Shown: positions 9,991 through 19,312, numbered from the stretch's first letter. The stretch: 64,000 nt of DNA from Mucilaginibacter_A sp964251965 (GCA_964251965.1 CAXULQ010000005.1:186001-250000), one strand, 5' to 3'. Numbers and translations are program-made. The notes: generated from the sequence alone by a model not told the origin.

Positions 9991-11244
9991 TTAAGGATCA
10001 AGTGGCTCGTCGGCATCAATTTGCAATGCTTCTTTTACGGCATAAAATTCTTGATCTGTATCCGAAATCCGCTTGCCAATTTTATATGGAACGTATTGCA
10101 ATTCCTTTAAACAACGCGCAGACATATTGGTAATGTAGTAGCTCTGCGATTTGGTGGTAGAAGTAAGAAAAGGTTTATCAGAAGGGATTTTGTATTGATA
10201 AATCAACCGGGCACAATTGCGCATATTGGTTGTAGTATGGCGTGCATGAGGTTCCATCAAAATGGCATTTTCCGGAATGGATAGTGTTTTTACCAGGTAT
10301 TTTTTCATCTCCTCCGCCTCACAATATTTTGTTTTAAAAGGATGAACTTTCCCTCCGGAAACCATAATAAAAGGTGCCATTCCTTCTAAATAATGATGGG
10401 CAGCAATACGGCAGCGCAGCATTCCTTCTGCACTTAAAGCTTCTTCCGCTTTTTCCGGTCCGGCTCCCGGAACCAAAATTAATGTATATTGATAATTGTT
10501 CCAGTTGATGGTTTCAATACGATCAACAGCTGCTTTATTTACCGTTGTTGCCATTGGTTCGTAATTCCCGGCCTGGTTTCTTTCGTTAATTTCCAAACAT
10601 CGCAAAGCATAAGTAATTGCCGGAAAAAAGAAAAGCTTTGTTGTTCTGCAATCTTCCAAAACAGCAGCCGAACAATCGTATAGCAACTCCGGATATTGTT
10701 TGTCTTTTATATTAAAACTAATAGAATCTATTGCCGGATAATTAGGTTTTTTACCTAACGCATAAACATCAATTGCATAATTGATAGCAGACGCATCCTG
10801 TTCCCAAGCTTTCTGCAAAAGCTCTTCTGGCTTAACATTTCCGTACAAACTGTATTTCCCGGAAGGAATTAATTGTTGTTTTACCAGCAAGCCTAAAGCG
10901 TTATTTGTCTGATACAATTTTAATAATTCATCGCCAATCAGCTTAATTTCTGCTGCTGTAAACTTGGCTTTTTCTGCAAAGCAAATGCTGTTTTTACAGG
11001 ATAAAAGTGATTGTTTTAAACTGTCCGTTTTTAAAGTGGTGATTTTTAACAGAACAGGATCTTTTTCAAAGGTTTTTTTTTCTTCCGAAGATTGCTCGAA
11101 TAAAGTAAGCAGATAGTAATTTTTAGATTGAACAAACTTCTGTTCGGTTGATAACGCAAGCGGAGCTGAAGGAAAATCCTGGCCAAATACAGAAAAAGTT
11201 ATAAATAAGATTATAACTGATAAAATGCTCCTTTTAACCTTCAT
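9991..11244 (-). CDS. DUF218/YdcF-like domain protein, secreted
   Basis: This 417-residue protein has a signal peptide (SVIILFITFSVFG) and a long helical N-terminal region of about 230 residues. A DUF218 (YdcF/SanA/ElyC) domain follows: YTLILVPGAGPE, then MRCRIAAHHYLEGMAPFIMVSGG, CEAEEMKKYL, and EPHARHTTTNMRNCARLIYQ. The fold is a Rossmann-like domain of unclear chemistry, linked in other bacteria to envelope integrity. It is probably co-transcribed with the downstream GDPD gene (31 bp apart). The precise role is unknown. Confidence 0.8.
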   Translation of the reverse strand: MKVKRSILSVIILFITFSVFGQDFPSAPLALSTEQKFVQSKNYYLLTLFEQSSEEKKTFEKDPVLLKITTLKTDSLKQSLLSCKNSICFAEKAKFTAAEIKLIGDELLKLYQTNNALGLLVKQQLIPSGKYSLYGNVKPEELLQKAWEQDASAINYAIDVYALGKKPNYPAIDSISFNIKDKQYPELLYDCSAAVLEDCRTTKLFFFPAITYALRCLEINERNQAGNYEPMATTVNKAAVDRIETINWNNYQYTLILVPGAGPEKAEEALSAEGMLRCRIAAHHYLEGMAPFIMVSGGKVHPFKTKYCEAEEMKKYLVKTLSIPENAILMEPHARHTTTNMRNCARLIYQYKIPSDKPFLTSTTKSQSYYITNMSARCLKELQYVPYKIGKRISDTDQEFYAVKEALQIDADEPLDP

Positions 11245-11324
11245 ATTTTATTGCTGTAAAATTATTGCTGATAAATTAAAGTAAAGTTAATTCGAGGTTA
11301 TTTAAAAAATTAGAAATACAAGAA

Positions 11325-13142
11325 TTAAGGCTTAAATTCAACTAACGTTTTTTTACTATCCAGGCTTTTAATAAAAGCAACCAATGCGGTACATTCTTTT
11401 GCAGAAAGGTTAAGCTTATCAAAAGGTAAGGTTTGATTATCAACTTTTAATCCTAAACCTGTGCCGCCACCTTTATTATAAAAATCAACCACCTGCTCTA
11501 AAGTATTAAACACACCATTGTGCATGTAAGGTGCAGTTCGTGCAGCATTACGGACCGTAGTTGTTTTAAAAGAGTGTTTAAGTGATTCAATTTTTATTAA
11601 GTTAAATCGCCCCATGTCAGTATCAATTTCCTTTCCCGCTATTGTTTGGGGAACACCAATTACCTCAGTTTCAATTTTTGTAAATCGTGGCGGCAATGTT
11701 CCGTTAAACAAAGGCATATAATGGCAGGTGCCGCATTTTGCTTTTCCCATAAACAGGTTAAAGCCATCAACTTCCTGCTGATTTAAGGAGGTTTTTTTCC
11801 CCTGCATATACTCGTCAAACCGGCTGTTCAATAAAGTTAAACTACGCACATAGCAGCTTATGGCGTTTACAACTTCGGTAGAATCTATGGTGTTTCTGTC
11901 TTTTTTGGGAAAGGCGTGTGAGAACAGCAACCGGTAATTTTTATCTGTCCAAAGCTTCGCGGAAGCATCCTTTATGGAACCGTGCATTTCCTGTTTGTTG
12001 GCAACTACGTCTAACGCCTGGTCTTCCAGCATATTGACGCGCAAATCGTAAAACTGAGCAGGTTGTAACGCTGCATTTAGTAAAGTAGGTGTGTTTCTGC
12101 TCACCAGTTCTTTGCCATGAAATACCGTGTTTTTTACCAGCCCATCCGTAAATGCTTTTTCAGGCTGATGGCAGGATTGGCAGCTTCTTACTCCGTCTCC
12201 GGATAAAACAGGGTCAGCAAATAGTTTTTTGCCTAATGCGACCTTTTCGCTGGTTAAAATATAAGCCGGATCTGAAGTGTAAGCATTTAAATTAAAGGCA
12301 TTTTTATCAAAAAGCGTTTTGGCATCCTGGTTCAACAAACGATTGTATTTGATAACAGGAATATTTAACCGCTTCTCCAGATTGCTGATATTGATGGTAA
12401 CCGGATTTCCATAACTGGTAATAAATTCAGCCCGGTTAAAAGCATTAAAATTATTATGGCTTTTTAAATATCCTGTCGCTGCTGCTAATTTTGCCATTAA
12501 ATGACCTGCTTCATCCTGGTCTGCATAATAACCTAAAACAGTTTTTAAACTTTCCAGGCTCGCCGAAGATTCTAAAAGGCTATTTTGCAGAAGCGGAGAA
12601 TCAAAACTGGTAATACCAAGGCTTAGCACTCTAAACACTTGTAGTTTTGCTGCATCAAATACTTGCCCGTCTAAAATATCAATATTGCTGAAATGGCTTT
12701 TGTATTGATTGCATCCTGTTTGCAGCAAATCAAGCTGCTGCAAAAGTTCTGGCTTTTTACTGCTATCATATTCAGGGAAAAGCAGGTTTTCAATTACCTG
12801 CAAGCCTTGCGGCTCCAGCACTCTGGTTCCTGCCATTTCTACTTCTGGTACTGGCGGACCGTTTACAAATCTTGTAGTTTGCGGAACAAAATATTCTGCT
12901 GCCCACTCAAATTTTTTATACGATAAACGCATTTGCCTGAATAACTGCTGCAATTGTTTATCACTGGCAGAACCAGTTTCAACAGCAAGCTTTAATTTAT
13001 CTTTTGTTGTGGCGAAACTATCAATCTGTAACAACAACGCATTAGCAATAGCTTTTGCAGGAGTTTCTTGCTGCTTCAAACAGGAAAAGGCAAAGCAGGC
13101 AACTGCAACAAGGAGCGCAGATATAAATAGAAGTTTCTTCAT
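11325..13142 (-). CDS. Di-heme cytochrome c peroxidase (MauG/CCP type) with imelysin-like N-terminal domain
   Basis: This 605-residue lipoprotein has a leader ending in CFAFSC. The C-terminal half holds two c-type heme sites, SCQSCH and KCGTCH, in the order and spacing of bacterial cytochrome c peroxidases, with PAQFYDLR and TAPYMHNGVFNTLEQVVDFY as family landmarks. The first approximately 240 residues are helical and contain a GxHxxE-poor, imelysin-like pattern (YKKFEWAAEYF..., VIENLLFPEYDSS). This two-part build is seen in Bacteroidota. Role: periplasmic peroxide reduction or oxidation of a partner. It stands alone, 80 bp upstream of the DUF218 gene. Confidence 0.88.
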   Translation of the reverse strand: MKKLLFISALLVAVACFAFSCLKQQETPAKAIANALLLQIDSFATTKDKLKLAVETGSASDKQLQQLFRQMRLSYKKFEWAAEYFVPQTTRFVNGPPVPEVEMAGTRVLEPQGLQVIENLLFPEYDSSKKPELLQQLDLLQTGCNQYKSHFSNIDILDGQVFDAAKLQVFRVLSLGITSFDSPLLQNSLLESSASLESLKTVLGYYADQDEAGHLMAKLAAATGYLKSHNNFNAFNRAEFITSYGNPVTINISNLEKRLNIPVIKYNRLLNQDAKTLFDKNAFNLNAYTSDPAYILTSEKVALGKKLFADPVLSGDGVRSCQSCHQPEKAFTDGLVKNTVFHGKELVSRNTPTLLNAALQPAQFYDLRVNMLEDQALDVVANKQEMHGSIKDASAKLWTDKNYRLLFSHAFPKKDRNTIDSTEVVNAISCYVRSLTLLNSRFDEYMQGKKTSLNQQEVDGFNLFMGKAKCGTCHYMPLFNGTLPPRFTKIETEVIGVPQTIAGKEIDTDMGRFNLIKIESLKHSFKTTTVRNAARTAPYMHNGVFNTLEQVVDFYNKGGGTGLGLKVDNQTLPFDKLNLSAKECTALVAFIKSLDSKKTLVEFKP

Positions 13143-13341
13143 TGATTAAAAATTGATAAAATCACCAAACCGTTATTGATCTTATCCTGAAAATTAAGCG
13201 TGTAGGCTAGCAAATTTAATGCTTATAACAAGAGGCTTTAAATAATGATGAGGACTGGTTGAAATTGCCAGTCCTCATCATTATGTTGTTTTTTTTGTGC
13301 AGAGCAACCTCTGTAATTTATTAAAAATCTGTTTTATTTAT

Positions 13342-13416
13342 AATGCTTCTTTAGCACCTAAAAAATTTAACGTTTGATGAGGTAAGCACTGATTTTTATA
13401 TGCTAAAAGAAGCATT
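13342..13416. repeat. Intergenic inverted-repeat element, copy 1 (about 75 bp)
   Basis: The ends read AATGCTTCTTTAGCA and, inverted, AATGCTTCTTTTAGCA, with about 45 bp between them. It belongs to the same family as the elements at 15044, 17677 and 18374. It lies just downstream of the phosphoesterase gene that ends at 13436, in the otherwise empty 293-bp gap. No coding capacity. Confidence 0.65.
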
Positions 13417-13435
13417 TAATCATTATCAGCATAAA

Positions 13436-14845
13436 CTAAAAATTGAAAGCATTTTGCAATGGGTTTGCATTTTTGTCCCGATCATTCAATGGTTTTAAAC
13501 CCCATCTTTTTTCGATAAAGGAAAGGATACCAACGGTTTCATATTGCGTGTGATCAACAAACCCCTGCTTGGCAAAAGGGGAAATAATAATAGCAGGAAC
13601 GCGTGTACCCGGCCCCCATTTTTTATCAATAACCGGAGGTGCTACGTGGTCCCAGAAACCGCCATTTTTATCATAAGTAATAATAATTACGGCATCTTTT
13701 CCATTTGGCCCGTTTAGTACGCCGTTTATCAATTCTACCGTATGGTTTTCTCCAGTTGTAAGGTCTGCATAACCCGGGTGTTCATTGTTCAGGCCCAATG
13801 GTTTTACAAAGGAAACACTTGGAAGCGTGCCATTTTTTGCTGCATCAATAAAATAAGTTTCATCTTTTAAATGATCCTTTTTGGCTTGAGTTCCATCAGC
13901 ATAGTTAGCAAAATAAGCAAAAGGCTGATGGTGGAACTGAAAAGTTGCATCCGGTTTACCGGCCAAAGCGTTGTCCCATCCTCCTGAATACCATGCCCAG
14001 CTTACACTTGCATCGCTTAAACGGTCACCAATCGTTGGCATTGTTTGGTTAGGAACCAATGAAGCAGCGGCAGCGGTTGCAGGGTGAGGTGCATTTACCG
14101 TATAACTGGTATTTACTACATAGCCATCGGGTGTTACGGCACCATCTTTAACTACATTTCCTGAAGCATCCACCGTAGCTACGATGCTTGCAGGTGCGTT
14201 AGGAAATATTGGACTTGCAGCAGCAATAAGCCATTGATGGTTTAAAAAAGAACCGCCAAAAGCACTATGAAAGAAATTATCGCAAAGGGTATATTTTTGA
14301 GCTAACGGCAATAATGGCAATAAACTCGTTTTATAATAGCCTTGAGATAAACCGGCGGAAGTATTATATAAAGCATATTTATCCATTTTGCCGCCATCAA
14401 TCTGCATCTGTTCCTGATAGTAGCGGTGCAGCACATCCGGTATTTCCTGATCGGCAGGAACATATTGATCAATGTTAAAGTAATTGTTGGGCAAATTAGT
14501 TGGAAATGCGCTGGTACCAGAAACAGCAGGCAGGTAAGTATAAGCTTTCCCTGTTGCATCTAATTGAATTGTGTTTGCTGTTACAGCATTTGCTAAGCCG
14601 TTTGCGTTGGATAACTGCCCGTAAAGATTATCAAAACTGTGGTTTTCGAGGTAAATAACCACCACATGTTTAACCTGGTTAATGCCCGGCTGGGTATCAG
14701 CACTATCTTTCTTTTTGCAGCTTAAAAGAGCTAAACTTAAAAGTCCTGCACTTATAATATTAATTGCAGACTGATTTAAGTTTAAATAATGATTTCTTTT
14801 AATGTGCGTGTAGCTTTTTTTCATTCTTCTAAATTTACGCTGCAA
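13436..14845 (-). CDS. Phosphoesterase / alkaline phosphatase-like lipoprotein (PF04185)
   Basis: This 469-residue protein resembles acid phosphatase and phospholipase C of the PF04185 family. It has the start signature HVVVIYLENHSFDNLYG (metal-binding Glu/Asn), the middle QWLIAAASPIF segment, and VIIITYDKNGGFWDHVAPP (Asp and Asp-His metal ligands) before RVPAIIISPFAKQGFVDHTQYET. A lipobox-like LLSLALLSCKKK anchors it to the membrane. A start at the internal ATG (14824, MKKSYTHIK) is as likely as the first one. It probably releases phosphate from esters outside the cell and is functionally paired with the PiT transporter nearby. Confidence 0.88.
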   Translation of the reverse strand: MQRKFRRMKKSYTHIKRNHYLNLNQSAINIISAGLLSLALLSCKKKDSADTQPGINQVKHVVVIYLENHSFDNLYGQLSNANGLANAVTANTIQLDATGKAYTYLPAVSGTSAFPTNLPNNYFNIDQYVPADQEIPDVLHRYYQEQMQIDGGKMDKYALYNTSAGLSQGYYKTSLLPLLPLAQKYTLCDNFFHSAFGGSFLNHQWLIAAASPIFPNAPASIVATVDASGNVVKDGAVTPDGYVVNTSYTVNAPHPATAAAASLVPNQTMPTIGDRLSDASVSWAWYSGGWDNALAGKPDATFQFHHQPFAYFANYADGTQAKKDHLKDETYFIDAAKNGTLPSVSFVKPLGLNNEHPGYADLTTGENHTVELINGVLNGPNGKDAVIIITYDKNGGFWDHVAPPVIDKKWGPGTRVPAIIISPFAKQGFVDHTQYETVGILSFIEKRWGLKPLNDRDKNANPLQNAFNF

Positions 14846-15043
14846 AACTCGGACGCTAACGTAAACTGAATATTACCTCCTGGTAACCTTTTTATTAAGT
14901 ATGAAGAAAAAATGTTACCTGTTTAATTCAAAAACTCTTTAAATTTTCATCGATTTATATACAGGTTTTTGCTCTAAAATTTTTAAAGCCGAATTGATTG
15001 TTTATGATTCCAGCCTTTTTAAAGTTCCATTAAAAAAATCAAA

Positions 15044-15127
15044 ATGCTTCTTTTATGCCTGTAAATTTTGTTTTTACAATTGATGCCTGAAAATAAACAC
15101 CAAAATTTTAGGTGATAAAAGAAGTAT
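15044..15127. repeat. Intergenic inverted-repeat element, copy 2 (84 bp)
   Basis: The left end is ATGCTTCTTTTATGCCTG and the right end, read inverted, is ATACTTCTTTTATCACCT; both continue into an AAATTTTG-type segment, giving about 27-nt imperfect terminal inverted repeats. The 358-bp gap between the phosphoesterase and UspA genes holds nothing else recognisable. Confidence 0.72.
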
Positions 15128-15204
15128 CCAAATAAAACTGAACGAAACTTAAACAGGCTCTGTTACAAATGAAACAATGATTTACTTTTACTCATGTAAA
15201 CTAA

Positions 15205-16026
15205 TTACTCATGCAAAACTAAGATTGCTTTGACTGACCGGTTCATGATCTGATTTACCGTACTCCTGTTAAAAAGCCTGTATACTATGTTATGATGATG
15301 TTTTACCAAACAAAGAATATCGGTTTCATGAGTTTGGACGAAATCCATAATCCCGTTTAAAGGACTGCTGTTATATAAATAATTAAACTCCAGTTCTGTG
15401 TGCCGGATAAGCTCTTTCAATTCTGTTTCACCGGTTTCAACATGTTTCATTCCTGATTTTTCGGCAACATATAATACCTGCATCTTTTCTGATCCAAATG
15501 CTTTTACCATTTCATTTAGCGCATTTACGTCCTTTGCCGATAGCCTTGTTTCGTAATCAGTAGCAAGGGTAATTATTGGAACTTTGGAGAAATTGCTTTC
15601 TAAAGGAACGATGAGTGTTGGCACTTTTACTTTAGTAACCATCATACTTACATTGCTGCCAACAATACCTGCTATTCCGGTAGCCCCTGTTATGCCCATA
15701 ACCAGCAACTCCACGTTTTGTCGCTCTATATAACGGGTAATTACTGTTTTTAAAAAACCAACGTCGCAAAGTGTGGTAACGGGAATGTTTTTATACTGAT
15801 TTTCCTCACAAATATTCTCTGTCCAATTTTTAAGCGCCGCCCTTTTATTGTTGTAATAATCCTCAATAAAAATAGCATTATAAGTGCTGTTGTTTACGCC
15901 TTCTGTTGGATGTATGGCATGTATTACGCATATATCCATGTTTAATACTTTGGCTAATTCCAAAGCATATTTCATGGCATTAGCTGCACTATTAGAAAAA
16001 TCAGTGGCGACAAGTATTTGTTTCAT
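15205..16026 (-). CDS. Universal stress protein with two Usp domains
   Basis: This 273-residue protein contains two tandem UspA domains. Domain 1 (about residues 1-142) begins ILVATDFSNSAANAMKYALELA and ends with the nucleotide-binding signature GATGIAGIVGSN...VPTLIVP. Domain 2 begins IITLATDYETRLSAKDVNAL and lacks the full G-2x-G-9x-G loop, so ATP binding is expected only in the first. It lies 37 bp downstream of the PiT phosphate transporter gene on the same strand, probably as an operon. The role is general stress or phosphate-linked adaptation; no specific partner is visible. Confidence 0.9.
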   Translation of the reverse strand: MKQILVATDFSNSAANAMKYALELAKVLNMDICVIHAIHPTEGVNNSTYNAIFIEDYYNNKRAALKNWTENICEENQYKNIPVTTLCDVGFLKTVITRYIERQNVELLVMGITGATGIAGIVGSNVSMMVTKVKVPTLIVPLESNFSKVPIITLATDYETRLSAKDVNALNEMVKAFGSEKMQVLYVAEKSGMKHVETGETELKELIRHTELEFNYLYNSSPLNGIMDFVQTHETDILCLVKHHHNIVYRLFNRSTVNQIMNRSVKAILVLHE

Positions 16027-16063
16027 TTTTGGGAGCTAATAAAGTTTATCAGAATTACGATTA

Positions 16064-17491
16064 TCAAACAAACAGGTGGAAAAGCAAAAACAATAAAAGT
16101 GATAAAATTACGGCTACCGGCAAGGTGAGCACCCAGGCCAAAGCTATATTTTTTATGGTTTTATTGTTCAGGTTTTTTGTACCACCAGATGCAACCATTC
16201 CGCCTGCTATACCGCTCGAAAGGACGTGTGTTGTACTAACAGGCAAACCAAAACCGGTACTCAGGCCAATGGTTGATGCCGCCACAATTTCGGAAGTTGC
16301 ACCCTGTGCATAGCTCAAATGTTCATTGCCTATCTTTTCGCCTATGGTTACAACAATCCGCTTCCAGCCAACCATTGTTCCTATGCCAAGAGATATAGAA
16401 ATTGTTGCAATTACCCATATCGGGGCAAAATCTGTAACTTTAGTTGTTTCTTTTAAAGTGTCATTTAAGGTAGTTTTATCTTCTTTTGAAAGTTGTATTT
16501 TCTTATCGTCTGTTATTTGTAAGATACCTTCGTTTAAATTTTCCAACTGCTCTCTAACTTTAAATGACTGCGCTTTAGTTCCTGCTGAATTTGCTGCTGA
16601 TAACTGGGTTTTAACTTTTGCTATCATTTTTTCAACCTTTAAAAATGATAATGTTATGTTGTGGTCTGCAGGATGAATTTTAGTTAATACTTTTTCTGTT
16701 CTATCCAACAATAATAAAGTTTTAGCATTTGGAATTGCCGGGTTAAGCGCAAATCTTGCAGGTAAAAAAGCAATCAGGATCAACATCAGCAGTCCTACCC
16801 CTTTTTGTCCATCGTTGCTGCCATGAAAGAAACTTACGAGCGTGCAAGTAGTTATCAGGAGCAGCCTGATCATGATCGGTGGCTTGTCATTCTCACCCTC
16901 AGGAATATGAAACAAAGCTTTTGATTTAATAATGTGTTTTAAAAAATACATGAGCGCAGCTGCAGCCCCAAAACCGATAATGGGGGAAATGATTAGTGAT
17001 AACCCAATTTCTTCCGCTTGTTTCCAATTTACCCCGCTACCGCCATAATACCAGGTAAAGCCTAAAGTTGCACCAATCATAGCACCAATCATGGTATGCG
17101 AGCTGGAACACGGGATACCTAAAAACCAGGTGCCTAAATTCCAAATAATGGAAGCAAACAACACCGCAAGCACTAAACACGCTCCAACCTGTACAGGTAA
17201 TGCCATCAGTTGATTTAAAGGTACTAATTTTAAAATGCCCATTGCCACAGTAACACCTCCTAAAAAAACTCCTAAAAAATTCCAAAATCCCGACCAGGGA
17301 ATAGCAATTACAGGTTTTAATGCTTTGGTATATATTACTGTGGCAACAGCATTTGCAGTATCATGAAAGCCATTTACAAACTCAAAACCAACCACAGCTA
17401 ATAAACAAATCAGGAAAATGAGCAGCAAGGGTGTACTTAAATTTACATCTCCAATAAATGGAAGCCTGGTAATCGCAAAAATAAAAGACAT
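16064..17491 (-). CDS. Inorganic phosphate transporter, PiT family
   Basis: This 475-residue integral membrane protein has the duplicated PiT signature: GFHDTANAVATVIYTKALKP near residue 42 and the second copy FHGSNDGQKGVG near residue 223, each in a multi-helix half. A hydrophilic cytoplasmic insertion of about 90 residues (about 255-345) separates the halves. The family imports phosphate with a cation gradient at low affinity. It is transcribed away from the zinc-ribbon gene at 18079 and probably together with the downstream uspA-like gene. Neighbouring secreted phosphoesterases make a phosphate-supply role likely. Confidence 0.93.
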   Translation of the reverse strand: MSFIFAITRLPFIGDVNLSTPLLLIFLICLLAVVGFEFVNGFHDTANAVATVIYTKALKPVIAIPWSGFWNFLGVFLGGVTVAMGILKLVPLNQLMALPVQVGACLVLAVLFASIIWNLGTWFLGIPCSSSHTMIGAMIGATLGFTWYYGGSGVNWKQAEEIGLSLIISPIIGFGAAAALMYFLKHIIKSKALFHIPEGENDKPPIMIRLLLITTCTLVSFFHGSNDGQKGVGLLMLILIAFLPARFALNPAIPNAKTLLLLDRTEKVLTKIHPADHNITLSFLKVEKMIAKVKTQLSAANSAGTKAQSFKVREQLENLNEGILQITDDKKIQLSKEDKTTLNDTLKETTKVTDFAPIWVIATISISLGIGTMVGWKRIVVTIGEKIGNEHLSYAQGATSEIVAASTIGLSTGFGLPVSTTHVLSSGIAGGMVASGGTKNLNNKTIKNIALAWVLTLPVAVILSLLLFLLFHLFV

Positions 17492-17676
17492 GGACTATGT
17501 TTGAAAAAGACGAATAAGAATCAATTTTTGTCCTCAAATAAAGTTAAAATGCATTTAATTGATTGCGGAATCAGATTAATATATTGTTAAGTTATTGGTT
17601 CTAAAAGGAGCAATACATATCATTAAATCTTGAGGGGCTTTTAAATTACGATCTGCTTATCGTATACTGTAACAAT

Positions 17677-17762
17677 GCTTCTTTTATGCAGTTAAATTTT
17701 GTTTAGAATAAAATACAAACGCAAAATATAAAGGTCAGTTTTGGGTTGATAAAAGAAGCTTT
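17677..17762. repeat. Intergenic inverted-repeat element, copy 3 (86 bp)
   Basis: The left end is ATGCTTCTTTTATGCAGT followed by TAAATTTTG; the right end is GGTTGATAAAAGAAGCT. It lies in the 587-bp divergent gap between the PiT gene and the small gene at 18079. The rest of that gap is AT-rich and shows only one short hairpin-like sequence (about 17868-17905, AAAGGCC..GAAAGCCTTT). Confidence 0.7.
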
Positions 17763-18078
17763 GAAAATAAAACGAAAGTACTTTAACTATATGCTGAAGT
17801 TGGGTTTGTTTAAATATCAAAAAAGACATTCAAAAACAGAGTTATATGATAGAAAATTAAATCTGATAAAAAGGCCTTCAAACGGAGAGAGTGAAAGCCT
17901 TTAACCAATTATAAACCTAATATGAGAGCAACAAATATAATGCTGTTGTTTTTTCAGGTCAACGCCAAGAGCTATATTTAACAAAGAGATAATATGAACT
18001 TGTTATCGTTAAAAGAAAATAACAAAAGCTTAACTATTTACCAAACATGAATTTAATATCGGATGCTATTTTTACCCA

Positions 18079-18276
18079 ATGAAAATTTTATGCCCTGAGC
18101 ATAACGGAATGATAGAAGTCCCCAGTAAAGATATTGCTGATGCTTTTAATTCTCCGTCAAAATCTCTGGTGCTTATCTGTCCGGTTTGTGAGGAAGAGGT
18201 ACTCATTCAAAACATTCAATTTGAAGAACAAAGCATGAATCTGCTTATAACGGGAAATAATAGAAGCACAAGTTAG
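18079..18276 (+). CDS. Small putative zinc-ribbon protein
   Basis: This 65-residue protein has two cysteine pairs or near-pairs (KILCPEHNG and LICPVCEEEV) that could bind one zinc ion, with a short linker containing VPSKDIADAFNSPSKS. No named family is recognised. It stands alone, upstream of a convergent gene. Its compact size, sensible composition and isolated position suggest a real gene, but the function is not known. Confidence 0.5.
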   Translation: MKILCPEHNGMIEVPSKDIADAFNSPSKSLVLICPVCEEEVLIQNIQFEEQSMNLLITGNNRSTS

Positions 18277-18373
18277 AAAAAATCAAAAAAATATTTCAGC
18301 AATTCAAGATTCTAAATCTGCTTTTTGTTATTCCGCTTTATTAAAATCCAATTGTAGTTTTCAGGATTTTTCT

Positions 18374-18460
18374 ATACTTCTTTTATCACCTAAATTTCGA
18401 AGTTCTTCATGTTTTTTTGCAAGTATTAACTACAAAAAAAATTAGGCATAAAAGAAGCAT
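18374..18460. repeat. Intergenic inverted-repeat element, copy 4 (87 bp)
   Basis: The left end is ATACTTCTTTTATCACCT and the right end, read inverted, is ATGCTTCTTTTATGCCTA. Compared with copy 2 the two end types are exchanged, so this copy is inserted in the other orientation. It lies between the converging genes at 18079 and 18503. Confidence 0.7.
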
Positions 18461-18502
18461 TAATAATTCTTTTGATAGAAATTTAAACAAGCTTTTACTG
18501 CT

Positions 18503-18844
18503 TTATTTTAATTGCTTTCTGTCCTGTTTTTTCAATTCAGAATTGGTGGTTTTTGCAGAAGGCAGGTTTTCTTTAGTTAAACTATGTGGTTTTGGAAGTT
18601 CCGGAGCAAGAGCTGGTTGCTCTTCGTTACCACCTTCTAATTGGCCCGATTTACTAACTTTCATTTCTTTTGAAAGCTTTTTTGCAACCTTAACTGAAGC
18701 TTTCTCGATTTCTTTTTCCAGCTTTTTAGCGTCGCCTCCCAACTGGGCTGTTACTTCTTTAAGTTTAGCAATTAAACTAAGCTTAATGGTTTTTCTGATT
18801 TCTTTTCGGGCTGTTTCAACTAATTTCTGTTTATCTTTTTTCAT
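18503..18844 (-). CDS. Small lysine-rich coiled-coil protein, unknown
   Basis: The start is placed at 18844 (MKKDKQKLVETARKE), which has a good AAGGAG ribosome binding site 8 nt upstream; an upstream in-frame start at 18886 lacks one. The product is about 113 residues, almost all helical and highly charged. Lysine/glutamate heptads run from residue 1 to 70, followed by a proline-containing disordered tail. It resembles small cytosolic DUF-type or histone-like charged proteins of Bacteroidota, but no family can be named. Confidence 0.55.
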   Translation of the reverse strand: MKKDKQKLVETARKEIRKTIKLSLIAKLKEVTAQLGGDAKKLEKEIEKASVKVAKKLSKEMKVSKSGQLEGGNEEQPALAPELPKPHSLTKENLPSAKTTNSELKKQDRKQLK

Positions 18845-18923
18845 TTGTATCTCCTTAAAACTTGATTTGCAAAGATATGTTATCAAATTGTTACCCCAAT
18901 ATTAAGTTTATGTTAAGTAACAA

Positions 18924-18951
18924 CAAAAATTTACAGGCATAAAAGAAGTAA
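18924..18951. repeat. Solo end of the inverted-repeat element family
   Basis: The sequence AATTTACAGGCATAAAAGAA followed by GTA matches one terminal arm of the 85-bp elements, but no matching partner arm is found within 150 bp. It is probably a decayed copy. Confidence 0.45.
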
Positions 18952-19000
18952 TTGAAATTAGGCTGATGTAAATTTGGACAGCTTCTTAAATTTTCAAATC

Positions 19001-19312
19001 CTAAGCAGTTAATATTTTCAAGCACTCTTTGATATACACATCCATTTCATTTATACCTTTTAAAAAAGCTTTTTCTTTGTTATGCTCATCATTAAACTCA
19101 CATCCTAACTCACATAACCTTTGTGTTTGCAAGCTGTAATCTTTATAAATAGCTTTAAATTTATCATAATTAAAACTCAGCATAAGGCCAAGTAAAGCTT
19201 CAAACTCAATAGAGTATTTAAATAAAGTACTTCCGTTTTCGCCATTATACCGACGGATATATTTTAATTTCATTTGCAATGCAAATAACCTCGAAATCAG
19301 TTTCTCTTTCAC
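19001..19312 (-). CDS. Hypothetical protein, helical, 103 aa
   Basis: A 103-residue mostly helical protein (KLISRLFALQMKLKYIRRY..., FNDEHNKEKAFLKGINEMD). It contains two cysteines near residues 69-73. No family is recognised. It is isolated in the chromosomal part of the window and its start has no competing ATG. Confidence 0.5.
   Translation of the reverse strand: MKEKLISRLFALQMKLKYIRRYNGENGSTLFKYSIEFEALLGLMLSFNYDKFKAIYKDYSLQTQRLCELGCEFNDEHNKEKAFLKGINEMDVYIKECLKILTA

Noticed and set aside
10025..10050. AATGCTTCTTTTACGGCATA in the DUF218 gene as an element end
   Set aside because: It is coding sequence (YAVKEAL) and differs at the key end; a chance match.
12709..13149. A 146-codon plus-strand ORF opposite the cytochrome c peroxidase
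   Set aside because: It is a shadow of the peroxidase gene and has no motif.
18417..18905. A 162-codon plus-strand ORF opposite the small coiled-coil gene
   Set aside because: The minus-strand gene has a good ribosome binding site and sensible composition; the plus frame is Ser/Phe-rich, a typical shadow.
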